Notes: generated by a model from the letters alone, not told the origin. Shown: positions 1 through 14,434, numbered from the stretch's first letter. The stretch: DNA of 64,000 bases from Edaphochlamys debaryana (GCA_016858145.1 JAEHOE010000044.1:64501-128500), one strand, 5' to 3'. Program-made: numbers and translations.

Positions 1-3000
1 CGAGGATAGGTTCGTGCCACCGTGCCCTTCGCGCCAACCCGACTTGAAGCCGACACTTAAGAGCCCTGGGTCCCATGTCAACAGGCCCTACGAGTTGTGC
101 GTGGGGGGTTGTGCTGTCTCCCGGGCTAAGTGCGGGAGGAGCCTGACCGCCCCCTGCCACCCGAGTACCGAGACGGCCCCACTCCCCCGCTCCCCCCCAC
201 CCACCTTGGTGGCGGCCGCCACCTCCTCGTCGTCGTCATCGTCGCTCTCGTCAGCGTCCAGCAGGTGCGTGGTCTGGGAGGCCAGCGCGCGGGTCAGGCC
301 TGGGGGGGAGTGGAAGGGGGAGAGATTAGGGGGGGGGGGGCTTCAGGTCGCGAGACAGCACGTGGGAGCCAGGCCGTGGAGCCCCAACGCCCTCCCGGCC
401 ACCAGCCATCGTTCCCGCTCCCGCCCCATACACACGCCCGCTGCCCCTCACCGATGGGGATGGACAGGAATGTCTCGTACAGCTTGTAGCGGGACTCGGA
501 GACCATGCGGAGGAGGTAGATGAGGCAGCTGGGGGGGAGGGAAAAGAGCAGGGGGGGAGGGAAGGAGGGTGCGGTGAGGGAGTCAGGCGCGCCGCATCTG
601 CGGGTGTGGTGTGTGGGGTAGACGGTGCGCAACCTCCCCTGCCGTTCCCTCCCCTTCCCCCTCAGCGACAGGTGCTCACACAGCCGTGCATGACGACACC
701 AGGAACCCCTCGATGACCAGGAAGATGAGCTGCAGGGTGTTGACGTTGGCGGTGTGGCCCTCGGCGTGCTCCTGGGAGGGGGGGGAGCAGGGGGGAAGAA
801 AGCAGGGGGAGGCGTAAGCTGGGGACACGCGAGCAGCTGACCCCTCTTCCCGCCTCGGCACCAAGCGCCCCCTACCTCCCCCCACCCCACACACACGCAC
901 GCACCTGCAGCGCCAACCACACGACGTCGGAGCCGTCCGCCAGTGCCTGTGCTGAGCGGAGCACGAACATGCCGTCGTTGGTGTCGGTGGGATATATGCC
1001 CTGGGAGGGGGACGGATAGGGAAGGGAAGAGGTGAGCGCGGCATTAGGGGGCTGCTGAGGGCCGATGCACCGAGCTGCGCGCCTGCCCTGACCTGTGCTG
1101 CTGCCAATGCAGCTCCCACGCCATGACTCTCCACCACCCGCAGCCCCCAGGGCAGTGGCAGTGGTCGCTCGCTGCTGCTTTGCTGGGCTTCATGCCCGTA
1201 TGACCATTGCTCCACCAGCAGGCCGCTCTGCCTAGCCAACAACCCACGGCTATCCCACCACGACACCTTGGAGCTGTGCAGAGTGTGCCAGGTTCCGGTA
1301 CTCGATTGATGCTCACCAACCTGTTCCCGCCTTATCAATACCCTCAGGTACAACCTGTTAGCAGCCCCCCCTCACCTCTGCCGCCCACTCCTGGTGGGTC
1401 TGATAGACGTTGAGCGCGGCGATGAGCAGGCGGGTGAGCAGGTCCTGGGGGGTGGAGGCGTAACAACGGGGCGGGGATTGGAACGGAGGGTGTCGTGAGG
1501 GCGAACACAAGTACAGCGGCAGATGCCGGCGTGTGGTGAGAAGCAGGGAGCGGCACTGTCGGCTCAGCGCCTGCTCCCCTTCCTCGCACGCTCACCTCAT
1601 CCCCATTGCCCCCCCCCCCCATCCCACTCACCCAGCTGGTGACGGTTGCGTACGTATCCTCCCCGGTGGTGCTGTTGTAGCCCGTCCACACCTGGGGGGG
1701 GGAGAGGGAGAGGGAGGGGGAGGGTTGCAGGAGGCCTTCAGCAGGGGGGGTGCAGGGGGGATGCAGGCCAGCACTCATCCCCAGCCACGCTGCTGCCTTC
1801 CCTCCCCATCTCCCCGCTTTGCCCCCTCCCCCCTCAGCCCTCGGCCCCCCCCAACACACACACCGTGAGCTTCTCCGAGTAGAAGAGCAGGGTGATGGAC
1901 TGGTGCCGTGAGCGCTCCAGGATGCGGTTGTTCATGTCCTGGGGGGGAGGGGGGGGAGGGCGTGTGCTTGGTGGGTCGGGTGTACGTGGAGGCAGGGTCG
2001 AGGAGGAGGCCGCATGGGGTGCTGCAACTACCCCGTCCACATCAACCACCCAAACCAACCACCCCAACCAGACCCTCCCTCACGTTGTACAGGTTGAGGT
2101 AGAGGAACATTTCGTTAGCGAAGTGCTGCGGGGGGAGGAGGGGAGAGCGAGGGAGGGAGGGCGAAGGAGGCGTAGGAGGGGTGCAAGATCAGGAAGCCTT
2201 CACACAAGGGTGGGTGGGCCAGGCGCCACAACCAGCAGCCCCTGCTTTTCCCCCCCGCTCCCCCAACCTCACGTCTGCATCCGCTGGTCCGTAGGTGACG
2301 TTTGATCCCTTGCCCCGGTACGCCTGGTCCATTGCGCGGAGGTAGACCACGCACTGGGGGGGGGGGTAGGTGGATGGGGCAGGTGAGGGGAAGGTGAAGG
2401 GTCAAGGAGAGGGGCGCTGGGGCTGAGCGGTCGGGTGTAGGCCCAGGAGGGGCGTCCAGCGCAGGGAGGTAGGCGCTGAGGGGCAAGGGTAGACACGCGC
2501 CCCTCCACCCACAAACCAACACTCACACACTCACTCCGACCGCCAACGCCCCACCCCCTCCCCCACCTTCTGCAGGTAGGCCTGGCCGTCGCCCATGTCC
2601 GTGAGGGTGGCCAGCGCGTCGTTCTGCCACTGCAGGGGGGGAGGGGAGGTAAGGGGTGGGGTGGCGCTGACCTTCATAACCTTGTCTTCACCAGACGTAT
2701 GTGCCGCGTGCCCTGCCCCACTCTCCAGCTGTGCCCCAGCGCCCCTCCCCCTGTCGTACGTGGATGGCGTCCATGATGAGGGCGAAGCACAGCACGTGTA
2801 CGGCCATACACACAAAGATGGTGGCGGCCACGAGCAGCTTGAAGTGTGTAAGCTTCTGCAGGGGGGAAGCAAGGGGATGGGGGGGAAGGTGTTCAGGGCT
2901 GCTCGTGTAAAGGCCAGGAAAAGCGTAGGCGCGGTAAGTAGCCGGCCGGTCGTAGATACGGAACCGAAAGCCCCGGGGGGGAAGGTGTGTGTGTCCAGGG

Positions 3001-6000
3001 CTGCTCGTTTAATGAGCTGAGGGCAGGGTGTGTACAAGTACACGGGTCGCGCTGGCCTAGACCCGGTATACGCCAGCTACTATGGCGCCCCTCTTCCATG
3101 CCCCCCCGCCCTGGTGCTCGCCTTCTGTGCATCGGGGGAGTCGAGCAGCTTGAGCAGCTTCTTGTAGCGCTGGGGGTTGAAGGGAGGGGGGGAGGTCAGG
3201 AACAGAGATGCACCCCGGCCCGCAACTCCCTCCTCCTCTTCCCTCTCACACCCCACCCCCTCACCTTGCCCCTCTTGAAGTCGCCAGTGTCTCCATCGCT
3301 GAGGCCCGAGGTGCCCGACACAGCGCTGTGTGTGGGGGGGGGGGGGGAGGGAGGGGGGGTAAAAGGGGGGCAAAGGTGGAAGGACGGAGGGCAGGGCGAG
3401 TGCCTGGAGTGAGCAAGAGGCGGTTGGGCTGGATGGGCGCGTGGCGGCAGCTCATCCGGCTCCTACAAGCCTCCAGGCCCAAGCCAGCCTGCCGGAGGCC
3501 TGGCCTCCCCTCCCGCCCTCCGCACACCTCTCCCCTCCGTCGCTGCCGTTTCCGTCGTCGCTCTTCTTGCGGGGGCGCGCGCGGCCCTCCTCCGCCTCCA
3601 CCTCGTGCCCCTGGCCGCCCTGCTCGCCCTCGGCCGCCCAGCCGCGCTTGGCGCTCTTGCTGGGGCTGGCGGCGCGGGAGCTGTGTGTGGGGGGGGAGGA
3701 GAGGGTTAGTGTGCAGGTGGGGGCCTGGAGTGCAGGGTGCACGGTGTACCGTGCATCAGCCCCCTCGCCTCCCTGCTCCGCTGGCCCCTCTGCTCACCTC
3801 TTGCCCCCGTTGCCCTCCTCAGAGCCGTGCGGCGAGCGCCAGCCGTCGTCCCCCGCCCCTGCGCCGCTGCTGCCCTCGCTGCTGTCGCCCTCCTCCTCCG
3901 AGGACTCCTCCACCGCTGGGGAGGGAAGAGGGGCGAGAGGAAGGGCGGTGCGGGGGAGAATGGTGACAGGAAGGCGGCAGGGCTAGCGGCAGGGTGGGGG
4001 GGGGGTCAGTGAGTTGCCCCTCTGGACCCCGCCTCGCCCCAGTCTGTAGCCCTCACCCTAGCCCCTCAGCTCCCATCCCACCCCCGCCCCAGGCCTCACC
4101 TTCCGGCCCCGCCCGCACACTGTTCTGGTAGTACTCGCCGCCCGAGGTCACCCACTTCTGGATCTTGTTGGAGGGGGCCTTGGCCAGGGCGGGGCCCTTG
4201 GTGGGGGACTTGGGCTGCGGGGGTGCGGGTGAGGGGCGGTCAAGAGGGTGGTACGCAGGTGAGAAAGTCTGCGAGCTAGCCGTGCGGGGGTCAGCACCAG
4301 AAGTCCATGTCACACGGCCCTTGCACCCCAAAGACACGGCGTCACCATATCCCCCCCCCCCCTTCACGCCTGCCCCACCTTGCCACCGTCTGCGGTCTCG
4401 ATCTTGGCCCGGGCGCCCGCAGGGGGGGTGCCCTTGCGGCTCTTGGCCGGGTCTGCGCCCGCACCCGCGGCCTGCACGCCTTCGCCCTCCTCCTCGCCCT
4501 TGCCGCCCTCCACGGCCCCCGGCAGCCCCGCCCTCGAGCGGGGCGAGTCCAGCGGCAGCGCCTCCACCTCCGCAGCAGAATCCACCACCAGTGGGCCGCC
4601 GCGCACGTGCGGCCGGCCGGAGCCCTCCCCGCCCGACCCAGATCCCGACCCCGGGCCCTCGCCCGCCGCCCCGACGGCGCCCTCCAGCCCCGCAGCCCCG
4701 CCCGAGCCGCCCGAGCCGGGCTTGGAGCCACCCGCGCTGGCAGCCGGGGCCGCAGCGCCGTCGGCCGTGAGCACAATGGACGCGCGGCGGCCGCCGGGGC
4801 CCAGGGGGCTGGGCGCTCCGGGGCCCGCCGGCGGGGCCGCTCCGTCGCCCGAGTTGGACATTGCTCGGGCGAGCGTGTCCCGCCATCCGCCTCCACCGGG
4901 GCTGAGGGGGCCCCCAGGGGCGGGGCCTTCCACTGAGGAGCGCAGGCGCAGGGGGGCGCCGGGGCTGTTGGGCGCCGCGGCCCCAGCCTGGCGCCCCAGC
5001 CTGGAGAGGCCACCGGGGCCGGGGGAGGGCACTCCCGAGGCGGTCCGAGAGGGCCCGCCGGGGACGGGGGAGCCGGGGCCGCGCATGGCAGAGAGCTCCG
5101 TCACCAGCTGGGAGGCTGCGGGGTGGGCGGGGGGGGGGGGGAAGTGGAGAGGGGTGCAAGGTGGTGAGTGATTGGTGTTTACCGGCACGGCACCCAATAA
5201 GCCCCTGAACCTTTGTTCCTGGAGCCCTGCCTCCATTCTGCCCCGGGCTCACCCCTGCGCGTGGTGCTGGCGAAGGTGGGCATTGGCGAGTCGGTGCTGG
5301 CGGCTGCCTGGCGGCCTGCGGCCAGAGCGGCGGCCACGGCGGCCGCATCAATGCCCTCAACTGCGGGGGGTGGGAGAGGAAGGGAGGGGACATAGGGGTG
5401 AGTCAAGGGGCAGTGAGAGTCAGGGAGGGAAGCGAACGCAGAGCTTGGGCTAGCCCTGTTCACCCCTGACACACACACCCTCCCCTTCCCCTCCACGCAC
5501 CGGGCGCCAGTCGCAGGATGGCCGTGAGGGGGCTGCCGGGCGCTGGCTTGCCCACCAGCTGCAGCGTGAGGGGCAGCTGGCGGCCGTCGCGGTGGAGCGC
5601 GGGCAGCAGGTGCACGGGGCCGACCTTGACCGTGTCCGCCTCCTTGGACACCCCCGGCGCCGCCGCCTTGAGCGCGCTCTTCTTGGCTGACTCGGCGTGC
5701 AGCGAGGGTAGCGAGGCGCCGGGCGGCAGGCGCAGCAGCGCCGCCAGGTCCGCCCCCAGCAGGCGGGGCGAGGGCACGCCGAAGAGCAGGCCGGCGGGGC
5801 GGACCTGCTCCTCGGCCAGGGAGGTGATGCGGCCGCGGGCGTCCAGCTCCACCACACCCGTCAGCCCCTGCGCCGCCCACAGCTCTGCGTGGATGAGCAG
5901 CGACCCGGGGGTCATGCCGGGGGGGCGGGCGCGGCCGCGGGGGACAACCACGTCCAGCTGGGGTGGAGGGGGGAAGCGGGAGGGGAGGGGTGTTTGGTTG

Positions 6001-9000
6001 AGATTAGGGGCCAAAGGGGTGGAGATCGTGCGGGCGCAGGGGGCTTCAAGCTCCAGCCCCACACCCCTACCCACCCGCAGCACAGCAGCCCGAGTGAGGG
6101 AGGCGATGTGCGCTGCTGCGCGCGCCTCGTTGCCCATTGCTGCGGCCTCGGCAGCGGCGGTGGGGGGCACCACAGTGACACGCCACGAGATGCCAGGCGT
6201 CTCCAGGGCGCTGCAGGGGAGGAGGGAAGGGGGGAGGACGAGGCAGAGGGGAAGGGAAGGGTTGAGCTTGACTCTCACACCGATGGAGAGGGAATGCGCC
6301 TCGGCCTACGCCCCCCTTCCCTTCCCTGCCCCATACACCCACCAGGTGACCATGGCATCGAAGGTGCGCATGTTGAAGGCACCCCCGGGCAGACCGCCCG
6401 AGGGGGGCTGGGCAAAGGCCTCCGCCTCGAGCCCCTCCGCCACAGGGCCGGGGCCCAGCGTCAGAGTGGCGTGGCCCTCAGCCTCCGGCATGACTGGCAG
6501 TGGCAGGGCCCCAGCTGGGCCCGCTTGGGCCTGCAGCGGCAGGGCGTCCTCGTCCAGGTCCGCGCCGCCCACTCCAAACACCGCTGATGCCGCCTCGTCC
6601 AGGAGGTCGCCCCCGCCCGAGGTCAGGATCTGGACAGCGGGAGGAGGGGATCGAGGCAGCTGGCGTCAACGATGACTGTCGATCATTCACCGGCAGATTA
6701 ACGCAAATGCGTGCCCCCGGGCCATCCCACCCCACCTGGGCGTGACTGGCGGCCCGCTTGGTGCTGGTGGCCCCCGGCCCGTCCAGACCCGCGGGGGAGC
6801 GCAGGGCAGCCCCCGCTCGGGGGGAGGTGGTAGCGGCTACAGCGGCGGCCGCGGGAGCGGCGACCACGGGGGGCGGCGCCAGGCGCAGGCGGGGCCCCAC
6901 ACCCAGGCTGGTGGCCGAGGCCCTGCCGCCCTGCTCGGCCCCGTCCAGGGGGCCCAGGTCGGCCTCTGGGTTGGCCTGCAGCGTCACAAAGTCCCACAGC
7001 CGGCAGCCCACCAGCTAGGGGGGGGTGAGGGGGGGGGGGCAGTTTGGGGTCAGATGGGGCAAGCAAAGCGGCTGATTGAGACCCACACGGGGCTCATATG
7101 TGGGCCCCAACCAACTTGACACCCCGACGCCCTCCCCCCCCTGACCCCCTCACCTCCTTGGACGTGAAGCCGAACAGCGACTCGAGCTGCGCGCCCAGGC
7201 TGTCCACGGCGGCGGCCTTGTCGGCGGCGGCATTGGCGGCGGCCTCAGCGGAGGCGGTGGTGGGGCGGGAGGCGGCCGTGGCGGGGCGCGAGCCCTCCAG
7301 CTTGAGCATCCCCTCCTTGCCGCCCTCCTCCTCGGGCCCCTCCTGCACCGTGCCGCTCTCAGACAGGCGCACGCGGATGCAGCGCTCAGCCACAGCAGTC
7401 TCCAGGGAGGACCTGGGGAGGAGTGCAAAAGGGTGTGGAAGCGTTTCAGCCTCATCCCCCGATCCAGCAGCCTGGCACGGACCTGACAGCTCCCCAAAGC
7501 CCTGTTCCTCCACCACTTCCCCTCCACCCCGTACCTGGCCATGCGAACCACGTAGACGCTGTCGCCCCCCTCCTCCCGTGTGTTGACCGCCACCCGCACG
7601 TACACGGGCTGGCCGCCCTGCCCCACCAGGCGCATGGTGGGGCGCAGGGGGGCGGACCCGGGCACAGGCGCGGAGCCGGCCGTGCCAGCGCCCCCCGCCA
7701 GGGGGCCCAGCGCCGCCAGGCCGCCGCCAGCGCCCCCGGGGGTGGCGTCGTCGGGGCGGCAGCCCCAGATGCCTGACAGCAGCGCCTGGGGGGCGGAGCC
7801 CTGGAGGGGGAAGGGGTGGCGGAGGAGCGCTGCTCGCAAAAGGCCAAGGTGAAGGAGGGCGGGAGTGGGAAGCACCAGTGCCCCCCCCCCAAAGCCCACC
7901 CCCCACCTTGGGCACGCCTGCCAGAATCTTGGCGTGCAGATGCTTCCAGGGCGCGGGCAGGAAGTCGTCCAGGGAGCGCTGCGCAGAGTCAGAGTTGAGC
8001 TCCAGCATCACCTGGGGTGGTGGGGTCGGGGGGAAACAGGGAGGGGGGGGAGTATGTTCACGCGGATGCACACACACGTGCTTTGCCAGATGGTTGACCT
8101 CTTCATTCATCACCTCCTGTCCACTGGCAGTCAGTCGTTGTCAGTCACATGCTGGCTGCCGGTATTGCTACCGCCTTCCCCCGCAGTGCGCGCACCTGGT
8201 CGTCGGCACGAATGTCGGAGGAGGCCACCCCAAGCAGCTGGAGGGGGTGGACGAGCAGAGGGTGGCAGGTGTAAGAAGACAACGGCGAAGAGACACACAG
8301 CAGACAGCCCCCTCCCCACCCCACTCACCTTGCTCAGGTCCCCGCTCATGTGGCGGATGGCCCCCCGCTTCTCCACCACCATGAGCAGCTGCGGCTCATC
8401 ACTGAGCAGCTGCATGCGGAACTCGAAGATGGAGCGAGACTTGTCTGGGGGAGGGGGGAAGGGGGAGTGGAGGTTCAGAGCTTGCGGGGCACACATTGCG
8501 CAGACCTCAGGCCTCACGCTTGCCGCCAAACCCTCATCCTCCTCACCCCCCGCCCCCTGCCTCACCAATGCCAACACTCATGGTCACCTCCCGGGCGGCG
8601 TCGTACTTGTGCCGTACGAAGCAGCGGGAGCCGGTGGTGGAGGGCGTGGCGGAGCCATCGGCGGAGACCGCCTGGGCCTTGTCCACCAGCCTGGGGGGGG
8701 GGGATGAGCATGAAGCGTCAGAGCTGGGAATCTGCGTGTGTACGTGAGAACAAAGTCGCTTCCCCCCCAAACTCAGTCTGCGCGCAGATCCTCGAATCCC
8801 AACCCTCAACGCCATTGCCCTCCCGCACCTCTGCACCAGCTTCTGCGAGTCGCTCAGTGCCCTGCTGGCCGCCCAGCCGTCCGCCTCTGCCGCTCCCGCC
8901 TCGCCGGCCGCAGGCTTGAGCAGTGAGTGCAGCTGTGTGCCAATCACGTCCGAGGGGTACAGCCTGGGGAGGCGGGGGTGCCACAAGGCAGGATGCGGAC

Positions 9001-12000
9001 GAAGATTCGCGGGCGGGGCGCTTGCACGCAGCTGCAGGGGGCAGACTCTCTCCCCTGAGGCCCCCAGGGACCCGACCCCACTCACCCGAAGCACGTGACA
9101 AAGCCGGCGTCGCAGCACACCACCACTCCGTCCGCCGTGGCCCACAGCCGCCCCACCCCAGGCTCCGTGGGGGTGGGCTCCAGAAGCCCAATGAACACAG
9201 AGTCCTCGCCCATGCCTGTGGGGGGGGGGAGAGGGGGAGGAAGGTCAGGGTCAGGCAGATCAAGTGTGGCTGCTTGGGCGGGGGATACGTATGCATGCCC
9301 CACCACTACAACTTGATGCTCCTCGTATCCCAAGCTCTCAGTACCCGCCACCGCCCACGCCATCCTACCCCCGCCACCCACCCGATGCCCTCGATATGGC
9401 CAACTGCACGGGGAAGGCCACCCTCTCGCGGTGGATGCCCAGCACCTGAGAGAAGGGGGGGGGGGGTAGGACGGATGGGAGGGTGAGACGTGATAGGAAG
9501 GGAAAGAGCACAGGCAAACGTTTGATCAGAGCAGCCCCCAGGTGGGGATGGCGTGGCCCCACACAAGGCATACCCAAACTTCCCGACCGCCACCCCGCCC
9601 CCACCGGCTGCCTAAACATGGGCGCCGCCTCCTTGCCGGAGTCGATGTATCGCCGCAGGAGCCCGGGGTGCCGCTTGGCGTCGTGGGGGGGCATCAGCAG
9701 TGTAACGTTCTTGCCGTCCAGCTCGCCTGGGGGGGGGGGGGGGCAAGGGGCAGGGTGGAGGAAAGGAGAGGAGAGGAGGGAGAGGAGGGAGCGGGAGACA
9801 CGCCAAGGGGGGTCGGGCAAGGAAACCGCTGTTGCCTCCTGCATTAGCTTCCCTTGGGGGAGTTGGGCCTGCCCCCCCAACCATGCCCACCCCCTCACCC
9901 TTGCGGTACCCAAACATGGCCATCAGCTTCTTGTTGACCACCTGTCGGGGAGGGGGGGCGAGGGGGGGGGCGGAGAGGGTCAGTGCTGGAGCCTTAGAGG
10001 GCGCGCGTGGGGCCCCAAGACTCCCACACGATAGTGGAGATAGGTTGGTGGCTGGGTACTTGCCAGTAGAGTTTTCTACTTCCCGCATCCACAACTTCCA
10101 CAACTCCCCACCTGCCCTCCCTTCACTCATCAACCCCCTCCCCCCACCCACCCACCCCACCTGTATGTCCCCGAATGCGTTGACCACCAGCACGCCCTTG
10201 TCCACCTCGTCGATGCGGCCTATGGGGGTGCCTGGGGGCGGGCGAGGGGGAGGAGGGGAAGGGTGAGGGACACGGCTAGAGGAAGAGGGAGGAGCGCCTG
10301 CACTCAGCTGCCCACCCCACAACACCGCAGCCCCCCATCGCCCCACCGTCCGGCAGCGCGGGCCCGTCTCCGTCGCTGTCCTTGTTGGTCTCAATGCGGT
10401 CCGCCAGCGCAGAGTACTCGGCGGCGCCCCAGGGGTCCTGCTTGATGGTGGCAAGGAAGCTGGGGGGGGAGGGGGGAGGGGGTCGATAGGGGGCGGGGAG
10501 ATTGAAGAATGGGGGCAAGCACACTCCCTTCCCTCCCCTCCCCCTCTGCACTCACCGTGCGTACAGGCGCACCAGGCGGGGGGAGTTGCCGTACATCTCC
10601 AGCACCGCCCGGTAGGCGGCCTCGGCCTGGGGGGTGAAGGGGCGGGTTGCGTTCGGTGCATGGACGGTGGGTTCTGCTCGGATCTAGATCTTAGTGCTGC
10701 ATTCACGCCAGATCCAGGCCGCGTGCTCCAAATCCAGATCCGCATCCCACCTGCTTGACGCTGGTGTCGATCTCCTCCAGGGACTTGGAGAGGGAGCGGA
10801 AGGATACGTTGGAGGAGTAGCCCAGGATGCGCCTGGGGTGGGGGGACCGCTTAGTTGGGGGCTCCGATGGCAAGGGAAGGTAACAACCTGCAAGCTCCGC
10901 CCCCCCTCGCCCCCCATCACACCAGAAGCTGGCCATGGCCTGCAGCGCCTCCTTGTGGTGCCGCAGGACCATGCGCTGCTTGCGCTGGTACTCCACGTAC
11001 CTGACAGGGGGGGAGGGGGGGAGAGGGGGGGTTCAGGGCGTCAGGCAGGACCAAGCCACAGCAACACAGCGACTGACCATGCCTCCAAAGCCCTCCCAAC
11101 CAATCCCCCCCCCCCCTTTCTCACCCCAGCAGGTCCATGCTGCCCCCCTTTCCCACGGTGCTGCTGGCCGCCTTCTGAGTGGCCTGCTGCCGCCGCACGA
11201 ACAGCATGAAGCGGCACAGCAGCGAGGGGTCCAGCTTGCGGGCGGCCTCGAGCTGCTTGCCCCCCGTCTGGCTGAAGCCCAGCACGTCCAGCAGGAAGTC
11301 CGCGTGCACCAGCCCCGCAAAGGCGGACTGGGGGAAGCGGGCAAGGCCGGCCTGGGGGGCGGGGGGCAGAGGGAAGGAGGGATTGAGGAAAGGTATTGGG
11401 GAAGTTCAAACCGCAATGAGAGAGACCACAGGTATGGCCCCACACACAGCATACGCTGCAACCCCCCACCCCCACCCCCACCCCCACCCTCTCCCACCTT
11501 GATGATGTCCTGCGCCCTCCCCACCGCCGCCTTGTCCAGCGTGTAGCGGTCGGCCCACACGCGGGCGCAGCGGGCCGCCACCTCCACATCCCGGGGGTCC
11601 AGGAAGCCGTAGACGTCCTAAGAGGGGTGGGTGAGGAAGAGGGGGTGAGCGGCAACGTGTGCCTAGCCACTTGGCACCCAGAATCCCCCGGGCCCCATGT
11701 CTCTCAAAGGCCCAGCCGGGTCCCTCCGGGCCCACCTGCGGCTTGATCTTCTCCGTGTCCGTGGTCCTGAAAGCCCTCAGCACCGCCCACGCGAACAGCC
11801 TCCGCCGCAGGTACGTGGCCAGCACCCCCGCGGCGAATGCGGGGCCCAGGCCCACCGCCAGCACGTTGGTGAGGGTGTGCCCCAGCGAGGGGGCGCAGAA
11901 GACCACCGCCACCTGCAGCCCCGCTACAAACACCATGGCCACCGCCACGCCCCCCTTGAGGTCGTTGACCCACCCCACCAGGTGGGGGACCTGACAGGGG

Positions 12001-14434
12001 GCAGACACAGAGGGGGAGGCGAGGGGAGGGAAGAGTCAGCAAGTGTGCGGAAGTTGAAACGACCGAAGGAAGCGGCACCAGGAGTGGAGCACGCCCCTTC
12101 CCCCCCTCACCCCCAACCCCTGCCCCCCCCCCCTCACCCATCTCAGGTAGCACCACGCCAGCCACAGGGTGAGCGCCAGGTAGGCCCCCGCCGCCACCTT
12201 GGGCCACCCCAGGAAGGTGGACACCAGAGTCATCAGGAACTGGGGGGAGGGGGACATGAGGGGATGAGGTAGAGCGTGGTAAGAGGGCTGTGGGGACGAT
12301 GCACTCCCCCCCCTTCCCTGCCCACCTTGATGAAGAAGGACCACACCTCCGCTCCGCTGTGCCCTAGGGCCTGGGGGGAGCGGGAGGCGGGGTTCACCTC
12401 GACCTGGGGGGGAGGCGGGGGCAGCGCGTAAGATTGAGTTCAGTAATTCAAGGCCACTGAGCCCGCAGGGTCCCCACGCCGTCCCCCCTCCCCCCCCCAC
12501 CTCGCTGAGGTTGACCAGCATGGCCACCAGCACGAACACGCCCAGCAGGATGCCCGACACGATGCACTGGGCCAGCTGGGGCATGGCGGAGCAGCCTGGG
12601 GGGCGAGGGGGGGGAGGGGGGGGAAGAGAGAGCTGAGCGGGACTGCGCGGATTGAGGGGAAGCAGGCGGAGAGCGGAGACGGGGCAGCGCGGCACGGGCC
12701 TCCCCTTCCCACCCCCTCCACCACCCCCCCTCACTGTAGCTGGGGAATATGGCCATGTGCAGGCGGGGCCCTGCGTCGCCCGTGTAGTTGCAGCTGATGC
12801 CGAGCTGGGGGGCGGGGGAGAAGAGGGGGAGGGGGAGGAGTGGGTTCGGGTGGGGTAGGCGTGCTGCGACCCCTCGTCTTCCATCCACTCCGTCTGCATT
12901 CCGCGCGGGGTTGCCCCACGCTGTCGGGGCCCCGGGCGAGGCTACCCTCACCGCATCTCCAAGGGACCTCCACTGAACTGGATGGCCCCCCACCCGCACC
13001 CCCCTCGCTCACCTGCAAGAAGTTGAGCGACGTCACGTCGAAGACCTGGATGAAGACGTACGAGAAGCCGCGGACCATCTTGATGGGCCACACATAGTCG
13101 AACTGGGGGGGGCGGGCCAAGGAGAGCCGAGGGGCAGTCAGGGCGGTGGGTTCGCTGAGGCGGGGGCAAACCCGCGGAGCCTGCGCCCCCATACCCCGAT
13201 CCCGCTCCCTCTCCCCCCTCTCCCACCTTTTGCTGCTTGAATGACACTGCCACCCACACGCACAGCGCAATGTTGAGCGCCAGCAGCGCCGCCACGGCGT
13301 ACAGCAGCCCCACGTACAGCCCGTAGCCAATGTCGCCCAGCCAGCCGAACGACAGCACACTCAGGCAGCGCCACCAGGTGCCCTGAGGGTTGATGTCCCA
13401 GCCGTACTCGGGCGTCAAGATCTGTACGAACAGCTGCCAGGCGTCGAGCAGGATCTGGGGGGAGGGGAAAGGGAGCGTTTGACGGGGCGTGCGGGACAGA
13501 CACACGAGCTGAAGTACAGGGCATGCGAACGGCGCAGGCCGCGATGGAGGGAAGCCGTTGTGGTGGCCTGGGAGGCCACGGCACAGCCCGACAGCGCTCA
13601 CGGGCCCACAACGGCCCCCGCACCTTGATGATGATCCAGTGGTAGAAGATCTGTTGCGTGTTCTTTTCTTGCGAGAGGGTGAACAGCACGCCGAACACGG
13701 CGCCCTCCAGGCCCGTGCGCTAGAGGGTGTGACAAAGGGAGAATGGGGAAGGGGAGGGCGGAGTGGATGTTAGCGGGCTATGTATCCGCGATAAGACAAG
13801 AGACGGCTGAGCTAATTTGGTCATCCACGGTCGTCCACGGTGTGAAACACGACGGCTGATACTCGTAAGCGTGAACTTCCCGCCGCGCCGCGGCGACTGC
13901 CGCAAGTTGCTGCCATCGAGCCCGGTTATTGCGCTCTTCTCGCAAGGTGCTTGCAGGCGCAGCGTGACGCATCGCACTCGAAGCACAAGAGTGGGCGGGC
14001 ATGGTCATGCACGACTTCGGTTGCGCGATTCCGCGGCTTCTCAGTGCCTATATCTTCAAGGCGGCAAGTCCAGCTGCTATGCGGCACCGGGGGGCCCTAA
14101 ACGCGATGCCGTGACGCCGCCCGTTCTGTCACTGCACTGTCACTGGCGGACTGGTACACACACCCACGCGCGGAGTCAACACCGAGGCCCTAACACCACC
14201 CAGCGATAGCTGAAGGTACGCTGTTCTTGTTTGGGGGGTCGCTGGCGGCAAGGCAACGGATCGACCAACATGACCGAACATGCGCGAGCCGACATCTCTA
14301 CCTGAACGATCTCGCCACCGTCCTCTCCATCCTTGCCATCTTTTGTCTTGTCGTCTCTGCAGCGGCAGCGATGTGGCAAAGGCGTGAGCGTGGCTCGAAG
14401 TTGACAACAGCACGTCAAGGGCTCCGAGCGCCAA
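1..14434 (-). CDS. TmcB-like membrane/PAS-domain protein, copy A (3' end off the left edge, altered 5' exon)
   Basis: Many short exons on the minus strand match copy B (18,827-37,059) one by one. From the N terminus: an acidic/lysine exon (14,302-14,354), a hydrophobic exon (13,624-13,719), multi-pass membrane exons between about 13,454 and 11,738, a cytosolic helical segment (11,618 to 10,347), a PAS domain spread over about 10,222 to 9,086 with the usual GKNVTLLMP-type helix at 9,614-9,728, a second PAS-like piece (9,216 to 8,826), a third sensor-like stretch (5,958 to 5,500), a low-complexity linker (5,115 to 4,380), and an acidic/charged segment. A membrane segment at 2,758-2,857 starts the C-terminal extracytosolic region, and another is at 689-772. 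The last C-terminal exons lie beyond base 1. At 14,432-14,434 the ATG of copy B is TTG and its GT donor is missing, so the N terminus must differ or the gene is decaying. The family resembles Dictyostelium TmcB-like proteins expanded in green algae; its molecular role is not settled. Confidence 0.72.
2890..2974. repeat. Intronic dispersed repeat, TmcB-like copy A
   Basis: An 85-bp stretch beginning GTTCAGGGCTGCTCGTGTAA and ending GAACCGAAAGCC is nearly identical to 39,640-39,723, with about three differences, although the two host introns belong to different genes. The equivalent intron of copy B (about 25,120-25,280) lacks this unit. It does keep a second, related unit (25,158 onward) that copy A also has at about 2,990. 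Confidence 0.8.

Noticed and set aside
4380..5171. Long + strand open frame rich in Ser/Pro
   Set aside because: It is antisense to the low-complexity linker of the TmcB-like gene; high GC leaves all frames open. The same applies to 26,492-27,391.
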